Part shown: one piece after another, positions 7,214 to 15,288 of the stretch | Numbering within the stretch: position 1 is the first letter of the stretch | How the letters are laid out: every line of letters begins with the position of its first letter | From: Longilinea arvoryzae | GTDB taxonomy: Bacteria; Chloroflexota; Anaerolineae; Anaerolineales; Anaerolineaceae | Assembly: GCF_001050235.1 (NCBI RefSeq) | Contig: NZ_DF967972.1 | Location: 278,020-342,019, forward strand | DNA: 64,000 nt | Reading direction: 5' to 3' | The notes under the pieces: model-generated | What the model was told of the DNA's origin: nothing | The model's input: the letters and a program-made list of their open reading frames with translations, nothing else | Database searches by the model: none | Program-made: the position numbers and the translations under genes

Positions 7214-9060
7214 AATCGAAGTCTATTTTTGCCGCTCTGGCAATGCTTATTCTCGTGATTGGTCTATTCGGGATTTTCCAGCCTGTTTCAGCTCAAGATC
7301 AGGCCGGCACAACGCTGACCGCCGTGGTTCAGGAAGCCACGCCTTTTTATAAGGTCACTTACCAGTGGACGCTCGACAAGTCGGTGTACCCGGCCACCTG
7401 GGATCTGTTTGCCGGCGACAGCGGCACTTCACTATATACGGTTACCGCCACCAAATCGGCCGGAACGCTGCTTGGCTTCATCGACGGCCAGGTCTGCGTC
7501 ACCAACAGCGGCGCTGAAGCCACCCAGGGCCTGAAGATTGCCGTGCATGTGACCCTCCCGCCCGACACAACCGACGTCGCTCTTTCGACGATCGTTTTTC
7601 AGAGCGGTGAACTGGCCGCCGGCGCTTCACAGTGCTACCACATCATGGCTTACGTCGACCCGACCCTTCTGGCCGGCAAGGTCTTCAAGCTCACGGCCGA
7701 TATCACCATCGACAATCACTCCGGCCATATCGGCGAACCCTTCGGGCCTTCGCCCTCGCTGACCGGCAATTTCCCATCCAGCCCCAATTACGTCTTCAAC
7801 AACAGCCTGGATGTCAGCGATACCAACGGCCAATCCTGGCATTTCACCGACACCAGCGTGGTCAATTACTCCAAGACGTTCACCTGCAATGCGGATGAGG
7901 GTCGGCACGACAACACGGTCTCGGCCACTCAGATCATCAACGAGACTCCCAAACCGATCAGCGACACCGCCTCGGTGCAGGTCAACTGTCACGATCTGAC
8001 CGTCGCCAAGGACGCCAGCACCAGCCTCCAGCGCAAGTACACCTGGAGCATCGATAAGATCGCCGACTTCGCAGCCCTGACGCTGAGCCCCGGCCAGTTC
8101 TATACGGTGCCGTACAGCGTGATGGTCAATGTCACCGGACACACCGACAGCCAGTTCGCCGCCAGCGGCAATATCACGGTTACGAATCCGGCGCCCATGG
8201 CCGCGACGATCAACGCCGTCAGCGATGGGATTGCGGGCGGCATCACCGCCAGTGTGGTCTGCCCGGTCAGCTTCCCCTACAGCCTGGCTGCCGGCGGCAC
8301 ATTGAACTGCACCTACAGCGCTTCGTTGCCGGATGCGGCCGACCGCCTCAATACGGCCAGCGCTGTGCTGCAGAATCACGCCTATGGATCGAACGGCAGC
8401 GCGACGCCATCCGGCACCACCCATTTCAGCGGCACCGCCAACGTCAGCTTTGCTTCGGCAACCATCAACGAAGTCGATGAGTGCATCAGCGTCACCGACA
8501 GCATGCTCGGCAACCTGGGCACGGTCTGCAAGAACGAAGCCCCCAAGACCTTCACCTACTCGGTGAATGTCGGCGGATACGGCACCTGCGGTGAATACTA
8601 CGTCGATAACACGGCATCCTTTACCACCAACGACACCTTCACGCCGGGTTCCGACAACTGGCGCGTGACCGTGACCGTGCCGTGCGCCACCGGCTGCAGC
8701 CTGACCCCGGGTTATTGGAAGACCCATTCCAGTTACGGCCCGGCGCCTTATGATGGCACCTGGGCTCAGGTCGGCGAGAACACGCCCTTCTACCTGAGCG
8801 GCAAGAGCTGGTACGATGTATTGTGGACTACCCCGCAGGGCGGCAACGCATACTATATCCTGGCGCACGCCTACATCGCGGCTCACCTGAACCAGTTGAA
8901 CGGGGCGGACGTCAGCGCGGTGGCTTCACAATTGGCCTGGGCTGAAGGCTTCTTCACCACCACCCTATCGAAGAGCACGCGCACTTACGTGCTGTCCGTG
9001 GCCTCGATTCTGGACAACTACAACAACGGTCTCATCGGCCCCGGACACTGCAGCGAATAA
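7210..9060 (+). CDS. Large secreted protein with two related beta-rich modules and a C-terminal GYWK domain
   Basis: This 616-residue protein has a clear signal peptide (KSKSIFAAL, then a hydrophobic core, cleavage likely after SAQ near residue 29). Two modules resemble each other: VTYQWTLDKSVYPATW (about 54-69) and RKYTWSIDKIADF (about 276-288) open repeats of a DUF11/adhesin-like beta fold. The C-terminus begins CSLTPGYWKTHSSYGPAPYDG, the start of a widespread but uncharacterised domain of exported bacterial proteins. No LPXTG or transmembrane tail is present, so it is probably released or loosely attached. CAGGAGG sits 6 bases before the ATG. Expression is likely controlled by the structured leader. 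Confidence 0.75.
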   Translation: MKSKSIFAALAMLILVIGLFGIFQPVSAQDQAGTTLTAVVQEATPFYKVTYQWTLDKSVYPATWDLFAGDSGTSLYTVTATKSAGTLLGFIDGQVCVTNSGAEATQGLKIAVHVTLPPDTTDVALSTIVFQSGELAAGASQCYHIMAYVDPTLLAGKVFKLTADITIDNHSGHIGEPFGPSPSLTGNFPSSPNYVFNNSLDVSDTNGQSWHFTDTSVVNYSKTFTCNADEGRHDNTVSATQIINETPKPISDTASVQVNCHDLTVAKDASTSLQRKYTWSIDKIADFAALTLSPGQFYTVPYSVMVNVTGHTDSQFAASGNITVTNPAPMAATINAVSDGIAGGITASVVCPVSFPYSLAAGGTLNCTYSASLPDAADRLNTASAVLQNHAYGSNGSATPSGTTHFSGTANVSFASATINEVDECISVTDSMLGNLGTVCKNEAPKTFTYSVNVGGYGTCGEYYVDNTASFTTNDTFTPGSDNWRVTVTVPCATGCSLTPGYWKTHSSYGPAPYDGTWAQVGENTPFYLSGKSWYDVLWTTPQGGNAYYILAHAYIAAHLNQLNGADVSAVASQLAWAEGFFTTTLSKSTRTYVLSVASILDNYNNGLIGPGHCSE

Positions 9061-9080
9061 CCTCGAATTTACCGATCGAC

Positions 9081-9105
9081 AACGGCGGGCTTGATGCCCG
9101 CCGTT
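9081..9105 (+). terminator. Intrinsic terminator after the secreted protein
   Basis: AACGGCGGGC (9081-9090) and GCCCGCCGTT (9096-9105) form a 10-bp perfect stem with a 5-base loop, followed by ATTGTT. Confidence 0.75.
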
Positions 9106-9164
9106 ATTGTTGGGGAAGGGATGGGTTTGCGGTATGAGGTAGGCGGATTCGTCATAAAGCCAAT

Positions 9165-9239
9165 GGGCTATAAGCTAATCGCCAATAGCTGATTGCTAAC
9201 CGCTAACCGCTAATCGCCAACCGCTAAAAGCGAATTAGC
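9165..9239. repeat. Degenerate tandem GCTAAYCGC array
   Basis: Short units of the type GCTAATCGCCAA, GCTAACC and GCTAAAAGCGAATT follow each other. The 14-mer GCTAAAAGCGAATT (9223-9236) recurs exactly at 21852-21865. The array overlaps the last codons of the minus-strand GNAT gene. Confidence 0.6.
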
Positions 9240-9785
9240 CGCCAGCTCTTTCCCCAGAATGGCGTACATCCGCACCGCGCCGGAGAAGAGAAAATCGGAT
9301 ACTAACAACTGCCAGCCGCGCTTGCGGTACAGCGCCAGAGCGTTGGTTTCGGTTTGCATGGTCGATAGCACCGCCGTTCGCTGCGGCCGGCCGGCCAGCA
9401 CCCGGTCGTGGAGCTGCCCGCCGATGCCAAAGCCCTGGTAAGCGGGCGCGACGGCCAGTTCGGTCAGTTCGAAGGCACTGCCCAGCCAGTGCTCGCGCTG
9501 CACGTCGTTCATATGCTGTGCCACCTGATCGTGCCACCACTGCCCCGGCAGGCTGGTGAATCCGTAGACGAATCCGACCACAGTCCCCAGGGCAGCCTCA
9601 CGCGCCACGATGCAGTGGAATCCAGCCTGGCCGCGCTGGCGCAGGAAGATATCCGAAAAAGCGCGCGCCTCCGGTTCGCCGCGCAGGTAGGGCGGCGGCT
9701 CGAAGGCGGCTGCGTACACCCTGACGATCGCATCGCTCATGGCCGCGGCAGAGGCCGGCGAAAGCTCAAGGTATTGAATCTCCAT
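9210..9785 (-). CDS. GNAT-family N-acetyltransferase
   Basis: This 191-residue acetyl-CoA-dependent transferase has the motif A loop LAVAPAYQGFGIGGQLHD at about residues 110-127 and the usual late TNALALYRKRGW segment. The substrate cannot be told from sequence. A TATAAT hexamer ends 6 bases before the ATG and there is no Shine-Dalgarno, so the mRNA is probably leaderless. The last ten or so residues (ANSLLAVGD) are encoded by the tandem GCTAA repeat and are probably a late replacement of the natural C-terminus. Confidence 0.85.
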   Translation of the reverse strand: MEIQYLELSPASAAAMSDAIVRVYAAAFEPPPYLRGEPEARAFSDIFLRQRGQAGFHCIVAREAALGTVVGFVYGFTSLPGQWWHDQVAQHMNDVQREHWLGSAFELTELAVAPAYQGFGIGGQLHDRVLAGRPQRTAVLSTMQTETNALALYRKRGWQLLVSDFLFSGAVRMYAILGKELAANSLLAVGD

Positions 9786-9797
9786 ACTCGAATTATA
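9786..9797 (-). promoter_or_regulatory. -10 box for a leaderless start
   Basis: On the minus strand TATAAT (9797 to 9792) is followed by TCGAGT and the ATG at 9785. Confidence 0.6.
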
Positions 9798-10058
9798 ACT
9801 TCAGCCCACAGCCGCGCAACGCTGGGAACCAGGCAAATACCGGCCCCCTACGGGCGCAACGTCCCCTGGAACCAGGCGGTCGTCTCCTGCGGTATGGCCG
9901 ACGGGGTGCGGTGGGCAATCCCGGCGCAGATGCTAAGCGGCAAACATATTCTTAAAAAAAGCCGGTGGCGGCCCGGCTGCGATGAAACTCTAATGTGGGC
10001 CAACCACCAAATATCATTATAGGCACTTCAGGGCCGTTGGGAACTTACAGCCACATAA
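9798..10058. other. Intergenic stretch without a recognised gene
   Basis: Plus-strand frames here give no recognisable protein. Apart from the flanking leaderless promoter and the hairpin at 10059 I see nothing in it. Confidence 0.4.
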
Positions 10059-10093
10059 CAAACCGTTCCGATTTACTGCATCGGAACGGTTTG
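10059..10093 (-). terminator. Strong hairpin after the MerR gene
   Basis: CAAACCGTTCCGAT (10059-10072) and ATCGGAACGGTTTG (10080-10093) form a perfect 14-bp stem with a 7-base loop. On the minus strand it follows the MerR gene stop. The T tract is poor. Confidence 0.6.
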
Positions 10094-10113
10094 TGCACTC
10101 CCAGATGTTCGCC

Positions 10114-10569
10114 TTACTTCACCGGAACGTAGATATAGAATACCGAGTTGTCGGTGAAGTTGAACTCTTCGCCGTAGAATTCCATATCGAAACCGGGTTC
10201 CACCACCTCCAATCCCGACTGAGGCAGCCAGGCCTGGTAAAGCGCCTGGTAGGTTTCGCCAAGCGTGTCCAGTTTGCCGTGGTGCGGGTATGCAACACAC
10301 TTCAACTCCGGCAGGTTCACCACCAGCATGCCCTCAGGCACTTTCTCGACTTTCGAGACCGGCATACAGGCGACGTATTCGAACTCGCCCTCCGGCAAGC
10401 CCGGTGGAACGCGGCACACCCCGTACGCGTTTTCGAGTCCGTTGGCAATTTCAGCAGCCCGTTTGTTGAATACGTTCCACAGTTCAGGGACCTCGTCGTT
10501 CTGGTTCTTGCCCTGGTAGCGCAGCCCGATCAGTGTCATCGCGGGCTGGTTGATGATTTTGACATCCAT
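10114..10569 (-). CDS. Possible independent GyrI-like protein from an internal start
   Basis: An in-frame ATG at 10569 begins MDVKIINQPAMTLIGL, the normal N-terminus of free-standing GyrI-like proteins, and continues 151 residues to the shared stop. AAGGAG (10581 to 10576) stands 6 bases before it, a near-ideal ribosome-binding site. Free GyrI-like proteins bind small cationic or hydrophobic molecules. Whether this start is used besides the fusion is inference. Confidence 0.5.
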   Translation of the reverse strand: MDVKIINQPAMTLIGLRYQGKNQNDEVPELWNVFNKRAAEIANGLENAYGVCRVPPGLPEGEFEYVACMPVSKVEKVPEGMLVVNLPELKCVAYPHHGKLDTLGETYQALYQAWLPQSGLEVVEPGFDMEFYGEEFNFTDNSVFYIYVPVK

Positions 10570-11451
10570 TTCGGTCTCCTTCTTTTCCTGTCTGGCGTTG
10601 GTTTGAATTCTCCAATGCCGGTTGCGTTCGACGGGAAACTGTAACTCCACCATGGCGGCGCTGTTCTCGCCCGGCTCCTGCAGGTAGACTTCGCGCACCG
10701 GGCCGTTCACCAGGTAACCGTTGGCTTCCACCCAGCCATACAGGCCGGTATAGGCATGCATCAAATCGCCGGGTTGGCGTGGGATGACGGAGCAGGCCAG
10801 TTCGGGCACGGCGGGCAGCCAGCGCAGATTCACCGACCCGGAGGGCAGGTTGCTAGGTTCGGAATTGCGCGGATCGAGCACGACGGCCGTTTCAATGGGC
10901 ACGGCGCGTTCGTCGTATTCCGGTTTCTCATGCAGGGCCAGCCATTCGCCGCTTGGGCGCAGGTGCGCCTGCTGCAGCCACATCATGATCGAATGATAGA
11001 GCCGGTCGCTGTGATCGAACATTTGCTCCGTGGGGAGCGCCAAAGCCTGCTGGCTGGCGACATGCAGCGCCGGAGATGACTTGAGCGCGGCGTCCGGCAG
11101 CGAAGTCCGGCCCTCGGCTTCGATCTCACGCAGGCGCACGGCCACCATCTCCAACCGGCGCTGCTCGGATTGCACCCGCCGCTCCAACTCGGCCTGCTTT
11201 TCCTCCAGCATGGCGCGCAGTTGAGTCGCCCCGAGGTCGCGGTCGAGCAGGTGGGTGATCTCATCCAATGAGAAACCCAGATCCTTGAGCGCCAGGATGC
11301 GGTTGAGGCGCGGAAGCTGCTGCAGCGCGTAGTAACGGTAGCCGGTAAAGCGGTCGATCCAGGCCGGACGCAGCAGGCCCATCTGCTCGTAGTGGTGCAG
11401 CGTCTTGACCGTCACCCTCGCCAGTTTGGAGAAGTCTCCGATCTTGAGCAT
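10114..11451 (-). CDS. MerR-family regulator with two tandem GyrI-like effector domains
   Basis: The 445-residue protein opens with a MerR DNA-binding domain (KIGDFSKLARVTVKTLHHYEQMGLL, residues 3-27), followed by a coiled dimerisation helix (about 75-110). A first GyrI-like ligand domain spans about 115-278 and ends in VELQFPVER. A charged linker (NARQEKKETE) leads to a second complete GyrI-like domain from Met295. Usual MerR-GyrI proteins end near residue 280. Inside the linker, AAGGAG lies 6 bases before the codon for Met295, as if a separate gene had been joined to the first by loss of a stop. The second domain may therefore also be made alone. The gene is autoregulated in all likelihood (see the 19-bp-spacer promoter). 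Confidence 0.85.
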   Translation of the reverse strand: MLKIGDFSKLARVTVKTLHHYEQMGLLRPAWIDRFTGYRYYALQQLPRLNRILALKDLGFSLDEITHLLDRDLGATQLRAMLEEKQAELERRVQSEQRRLEMVAVRLREIEAEGRTSLPDAALKSSPALHVASQQALALPTEQMFDHSDRLYHSIMMWLQQAHLRPSGEWLALHEKPEYDERAVPIETAVVLDPRNSEPSNLPSGSVNLRWLPAVPELACSVIPRQPGDLMHAYTGLYGWVEANGYLVNGPVREVYLQEPGENSAAMVELQFPVERNRHWRIQTNARQEKKETEMDVKIINQPAMTLIGLRYQGKNQNDEVPELWNVFNKRAAEIANGLENAYGVCRVPPGLPEGEFEYVACMPVSKVEKVPEGMLVVNLPELKCVAYPHHGKLDTLGETYQALYQAWLPQSGLEVVEPGFDMEFYGEEFNFTDNSVFYIYVPVK

Positions 11452-11474
11452 ACTTGTTTCCCATCCTGAAAAGT

Positions 11475-11490
11475 ACTGAAGGCCTTCAGT
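11475..11490. promoter_or_regulatory. 16-bp perfect palindrome at the MerR transcription start
   Basis: ACTGAAGGCCTTCAGT is its own complement. It lies just downstream of the -10 of the MerR promoter, at about +1 to +16, and could be a second operator. Confidence 0.45.
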
Positions 11491-11496
11491 GCGCCC

Positions 11497-11527
11497 AGTA
11501 TAAACCCTCCGGTAACCGGAGAGTCAA
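11497..11527 (-). promoter_or_regulatory. MerR-type promoter with 19-bp spacer and operator
   Basis: On the minus strand TTGACT (11527 to 11522) and TATACT (11502 to 11497) are separated by 19 bp. The spacer holds the dyad CTCCGGTAACCGGAG (11507-11521 on plus). A 19-bp spacer with a central dyad is the known mark of promoters activated by MerR-family proteins through DNA distortion, and the adjacent gene encodes such a protein. Confidence 0.85.
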
Positions 11528-11705
11528 GAAGAGAAGAGAGTCTTAAGTTGATGAGTCGAAGCGTTCTTCGTGGAGGTGCCGTCAGGCTTCGGGTTATATC
11601 GTTATTGAATCAATGATCGGCTAAAAATGATGGATGTTGGAGGATACAGTCCATATCCAGAGAACGTCCTGTCTTCCTCTGAACTCCAAACACAGAACCC
11701 ATCAC

Positions 11706-12473
11706 TCATCCCCGCATGATCCCGCCGCCATTGCGGAACAGGCTGACTTCCACCCGCCCCATATGGTGAATCTGCAAGCGGTAGGTGTGCCCCAGACCGT
11801 TGGTAAAAAAACCGCGCTCGCCAATTTCAAGCAGCGTATCTTCGTCAATCGCCCAGCTTACGTCCACCAGTTCCATGGCCACGGCATGAATCAGGCGCGT
11901 CAAATTACCCCACTGCCCGGCGTGACACTCGATGGCAAACGGCGCCAACCCCAACCCCGGCCGCACTTCCAACTCGTCCAACCCCTCGCTGGCCCAATGC
12001 GCCTGGATGGGATGTTTTTCACCATCCACCGTTACGCGCCAGCCGCCCACCACGGCACGATCGCCCGCCACAACAGCCCCGGAGGAAACGCCGCAATAGG
12101 GTAAATCTTTCTCCTGCAGCCAGCGCACCCATTCGAGATCCTGGCACAGCGCCTGCTGGCAGAGTGGTGTGGAGGTGGCGCAAACGCACACGCCGCTCGC
12201 GTCCATCGCCGCCAGTGCGGCCAGCGCCTGCGCATCCAGAGAATGGCCTTCGGTCAACGCCATCTTCAGGATCTGGTCGGTTGGCAGCCCAAGTTCATTG
12301 AAAATATGCTGATAATAAGCGAAAATCTGGTCCGCATCCCCAGCCGTGACGCCCACGACGATGAGCGCCAGGCGCGCCTTTTCGGCGCCGGCAGCGGTCA
12401 AAAAACGCCCATAAGTATCGGCCCAGGTTTGTGGCTGATCGCCCCCACCGCCTATCAGAAATATATTTGCCAT
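11706..12473 (-). CDS. Peptidase S51 / class I glutamine amidotransferase-like protein
   Basis: The 255-residue protein opens MANIFLIGGGGDQPQTW, the glycine loop of the peptidase E/cyanophycinase group. YCGVSSGAVVAGD (about residues 126-138) carries the nucleophile elbow GxSxG, so a Ser hydrolase acting on small peptides is likely. A longer frame exists, but the start at 12473 is chosen because GAGGGA precedes it. The ClbS/DinB-fold gene lies 60 bases upstream on the same strand, so the two may share a transcript. The exact substrate is unknown. Confidence 0.72.
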   Translation of the reverse strand: MANIFLIGGGGDQPQTWADTYGRFLTAAGAEKARLALIVVGVTAGDADQIFAYYQHIFNELGLPTDQILKMALTEGHSLDAQALAALAAMDASGVCVCATSTPLCQQALCQDLEWVRWLQEKDLPYCGVSSGAVVAGDRAVVGGWRVTVDGEKHPIQAHWASEGLDELEVRPGLGLAPFAIECHAGQWGNLTRLIHAVAMELVDVSWAIDEDTLLEIGERGFFTNGLGHTYRLQIHHMGRVEVSLFRNGGGIMRG

Positions 12474-12533
12474 GGTTCCCTCGCCTGCTTTCTCCCCCCA
12501 TTCGGCAGGATCAAGCAAAATCAATTCTCTGCT

Positions 12534-13019
12534 TCAGCCCGGCTGTTTTTTTCGCCAGGCCAGCAATACCGGTAAATGTTCGTCATAGTGTTCGTACGTG
12601 TTGCCGATGATCCATTCCACGAAGGGATGCCCGCGCGTCCACGCAAAACACGTCGGGCTAAAAAGGTGTTCCTCGGACGCGGCGGCTGCAAACCGTTTCA
12701 ACGCCTGATAGGCCCAGGATTCATTCTCACGCACTTGCGCCAGCGGCGTCAGTCGATTGCGTTCGTAAACCAGCGCGTTCAACGCATCCACCGAAAGGTT
12801 CTCCCCCTCCAAATTCGACAGTTCCCCGATCACCAAACCCAGGTAGATATCGCCGACCCGGTTTTCCCAAAACGCCAGATGCGCCAGGACATCCTTGATG
12901 GACCATCCGCCGTCCAATACGGGCGCCAGGAATTGTTCATCCCGTAGGCCTGCCACCGCAGATTCCAGGCGGCTACGTCCCGCCTGCATGTTTTGCAGCA
13001 GTTCGCGTCGGTCAATCAT
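12534..13019 (-). CDS. DinB/ClbS-DfsB-fold four-helix-bundle protein
   Basis: This 161-residue protein has DGGWSIKDVLAHLAFWENR (residues 36-54), the helix-2 hallmark with its metal-type His, and a late EHYDEHLPVLLAW segment with further His. Members include ClbS, a colibactin self-resistance hydrolase, and uncharacterised stress proteins. Most act on small toxic or thiol-linked molecules. A TATAAT lies at 13052 to 13047 on the minus strand and AAGGATG precedes the start. A second member of the same fold is found at 45264-45779. Confidence 0.8.
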   Translation of the reverse strand: MIDRRELLQNMQAGRSRLESAVAGLRDEQFLAPVLDGGWSIKDVLAHLAFWENRVGDIYLGLVIGELSNLEGENLSVDALNALVYERNRLTPLAQVRENESWAYQALKRFAAAASEEHLFSPTCFAWTRGHPFVEWIIGNTYEHYDEHLPVLLAWRKKQPG

Positions 13020-13108
13020 CAGGCATCCTTATGCTCAAACGCAACCATTATACCCCCTCCATCCGGGTAAATCCGGAATCGAGACCCTCCCCGCCATCGC
13101 AATCGGAA

Positions 13109-13501
13109 TTACACCCCTGCCCCGCCGGATGTTTCCGTCAGCGGCGATGCGAACTGGATGCGGTTGCCTTCCGTGTCGTAGAAAGCGCCGACGGCCACCA
13201 CGCCTGGGATGATCGCGATATCATCGCAGCGCACGCCGCGCGCGCGTAACGCTGCCAGGGTGGCGCCGGCATCCGCGACGCTGAGCACGGCAATGGCGCC
13301 ATTTTGAGGGATGGGGCCTACGGCTTGATCCCATCGATTGATCGCCAGGTGAGTCTTTCCAACTTCGCCGAACTCCATCCAACCCATCCGGTCGTCGAGG
13401 TAGGCCACCGGCCAATCCAGAAGGTCCATGTAGAATTTCTTGGCCCGTTCCCAATCGGCCACGAAATATTGCACCACATTGACATCCGTAAACAAGGACA
13501 T
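13109..13501 (-). CDS. VOC-fold protein
   Basis: This 130-residue protein shows paired VOC modules: VNVVQYFVADWERAKKFYMDLLDW at the N-terminus and GAFYDTEGNRIQFASPL near the end, the latter with the usual Glu metal ligand region. The role is probably binding or detoxifying a small molecule; the substrate is not known. The ATG at 13501 is preferred over a GTG nine bases earlier because AAGGAG would overlap the GTG but lies 8 bases before the ATG. Confidence 0.82.
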   Translation of the reverse strand: MSLFTDVNVVQYFVADWERAKKFYMDLLDWPVAYLDDRMGWMEFGEVGKTHLAINRWDQAVGPIPQNGAIAVLSVADAGATLAALRARGVRCDDIAIIPGVVAVGAFYDTEGNRIQFASPLTETSGGAGV

Positions 13502-13534
13502 GGCAGCCACTCCTTTTGAAATATATTTCTTTGT

Positions 13535-13569
13535 TGATTGAATTTATCAATTTATAAGCGGGAAGTCAA
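13535..13569 (-). promoter_or_regulatory. Promoter and dyad upstream of the VOC gene
   Basis: On the minus strand TTGACT (13569 to 13564), 17 bp, TAAATT (13546 to 13541). TTGAT and ATCAA flank the -10 as an imperfect dyad at 13535-13551, a possible operator. Confidence 0.5.
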
Positions 13570-13636
13570 CAGGGAATATTGAGAAAGGGGCTGTGCCATG
13601 TGGAAATGGGTATGCGGAGGGAGGCAAAAAGAAAGA

Positions 13637-13674
13637 GCTGCCAAAAGTGAGATTTGCTTTTAGGCAGCCCTTTT
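13637..13674. terminator. Bidirectional hairpin terminator
   Basis: GCTGCC (13637-13642) and GGCAGC (13663-13668) extend with AAAG/CTTT pairing. TTTT follows on the plus strand and a T-rich run on the minus strand. It most likely ends the HhH lipoprotein gene. Confidence 0.65.
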
Positions 13675-13699
13675 ATCGGGTTCTTACGGGAGAAAACAA

Positions 13700-14206
13700 T
13701 CAGGCGGTACGGCCGCCTTTGAGCGTATCCTGGTAGGCGCGCAACCGTTCCATCTCGCCGGCCGCGGCCATGCGGGCCTGCTCCGACCAGGTTTTCGGAT
13801 CGGCCAGGCGGATACCCGCCGCCGTAAGAATATTCATGATTTTTTCCGGCTCCAACGCAGCAAGTTGAGCGAAAGTATTGACCCCGGCTGTATGCAGAAT
13901 CGTATTGATCTTCGGGCCGATGCCCTCGATGAGGGTCAAATCGTCCGGCTGCAGCGGCGCCGACGCCACCCCGGTCGGAATTTCGGCAGCCCGGACGGCC
14001 TCATCCTCTATTGGCGCAACCGTCTGGTTCGTTTTGACTTCTTCCTCCGGCCGCGAGCGGAATACCAGCCAGAAGAGCACAAAAATCACCAGAATAATGA
14101 TCACCCAACCCCACCAGGGCATGCCGGATGTGGTTTCAGTCTGTTGAGCGCATCCTGAAATCAACGTTGCCAGCAAAATCATAAGCAGCCAGTTTTTTCG
14201 AAGCAT
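13700..14206 (-). CDS. Lipoprotein-like membrane protein with a helix-hairpin-helix domain
   Basis: The 168-residue protein has a signal sequence ending in LISGC (lipobox Cys19), a second hydrophobic helix (about 31-49), an acidic linker, and a C-terminal helix-hairpin-helix core (LTLIEGIGPKINTILHTAGV, about 92-111). HhH units usually bind DNA or mediate protein contacts. An HhH domain tethered to the membrane is known from several uncharacterised families. The start at 14206 is chosen because GGAGG overlaps an earlier ATG but is well placed for this one. Confidence 0.65.
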   Translation of the reverse strand: MLRKNWLLMILLATLISGCAQQTETTSGMPWWGWVIIILVIFVLFWLVFRSRPEEEVKTNQTVAPIEDEAVRAAEIPTGVASAPLQPDDLTLIEGIGPKINTILHTAGVNTFAQLAALEPEKIMNILTAAGIRLADPKTWSEQARMAAAGEMERLRAYQDTLKGGRTA

Positions 14207-14394
14207 AACCATCCTCCGTCTTGGTTGCCGACTGATAGCATTACATTCTGTGATTCATTATAGACAATCTCCAGTGATTTACAAATCGTTGGTCAGACTG
14301 TGATTCTAAATGATGAATTGAACCGTCAATAAGGTCATTATTTCAAAAATCGGAATACAATCAGGCATCCTATTTTTCCCAAGGAACAAGATCC

Positions 14395-15264
14395 ATGCGT
14401 AGAACCCGGGTCCTCGTGTTGAGTTTTACACTCCTCCTGGCTTTACTGGCAGCTTGCAACCCACTCCAGACCGCCACGTCCCAACCCTTGCCGAACACAA
14501 CCGTTCAGACGGAAACCGACCTTCCGGTTTCCGAAGAAAAACCGGAACTGGAAAATTTCTTCGAGGGAATGAAGGGCGCCTTTGTGTTGTACGACTTGAA
14601 TGGTCAGAAAACGATCCGTTTCAATACACAGCGCTGCGCCGAACCCTTCCTGCCGGCGTCCACCTTCAAAATTCTAAACGCCCTAATTGGTTTGGAGACC
14701 GGCGTTATCTCGGACGAAAATTACAAGATTGCGTGGGACGGCACGAACTACGAGATCGCCTCCTGGAATCAGGATCAGACCCTCGCGACGGCGTTCCAAA
14801 ATTCGGTCGTCTGGTATTACCAGGAACTCGCCCGGCGCGTCGGGGAAGAGAGAATGCGGCATTATGTGGAATTGGCCGATTATGGCAACCGGGACATCTC
14901 TGGCAAGATCGATACATTCTGGCTGGAAGGCGGCCTTCGAATATCAGCCGACCAACAGGTGGATTTTCTGAAGCGGTTCTATCAAAATGATCTGCCGTTT
15001 TCCACCTCATCGATCGACATCGTGAAGAAGATCATGATTTTGGAGTCGACCGATTCCTATACCTTTCGCGGAAAAACCGGATCGGTTCAACGTGTTCCCA
15101 TCCACACCGGCTGGTTCGTGGGTTACCTGGAACGGGATGGGAATGTGTATTTCTTCGCGACCAACATTGAAAGCACCGATCCGGATGGATTTGCAAGCGG
15201 TGCGGCCGCGAGGGAAATTACAGAGAATATCCTGGTCGAGGAGGGTCTGCTGCCGCCCCGCTGA
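14395..15264 (+). CDS. Class D (OXA-type) beta-lactamase lipoprotein
   Basis: The 289-residue protein has the complete class D set: STFK (Ser89 nucleophile, Lys92), SVV (137-139), YGN (163-165), Trp176 in the omega region and KTG (227-229). The N-terminus is a lipoprotein signal with lipobox LAAC (Cys21), so the enzyme is expected on the outer face of the membrane, where it would hydrolyse beta-lactams. The alternative, a BlaR-like sensor domain, is less likely because no transmembrane signalling domain is present. The gene is single, without a regulator next to it and without mobile-element marks, which argues for a chromosomal, intrinsic gene. Confidence 0.9.
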   Translation: MRRTRVLVLSFTLLLALLAACNPLQTATSQPLPNTTVQTETDLPVSEEKPELENFFEGMKGAFVLYDLNGQKTIRFNTQRCAEPFLPASTFKILNALIGLETGVISDENYKIAWDGTNYEIASWNQDQTLATAFQNSVVWYYQELARRVGEERMRHYVELADYGNRDISGKIDTFWLEGGLRISADQQVDFLKRFYQNDLPFSTSSIDIVKKIMILESTDSYTFRGKTGSVQRVPIHTGWFVGYLERDGNVYFFATNIESTDPDGFASGAAAREITENILVEEGLLPPR

Positions 15265-15288
15265 GAATCACCGGCGCGGCGCTGCATC

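Noticed and set aside
9165..9239. Short direct repeats resembling a CRISPR array
   Set aside because: Units are under 20 bp, irregular, without unique spacers, and no cas gene is near.
9408..10022. Plus-strand frame over the GNAT gene and its upstream gap
   Set aside because: Most of it is antisense to the GNAT gene and the remainder has no recognisable protein features.
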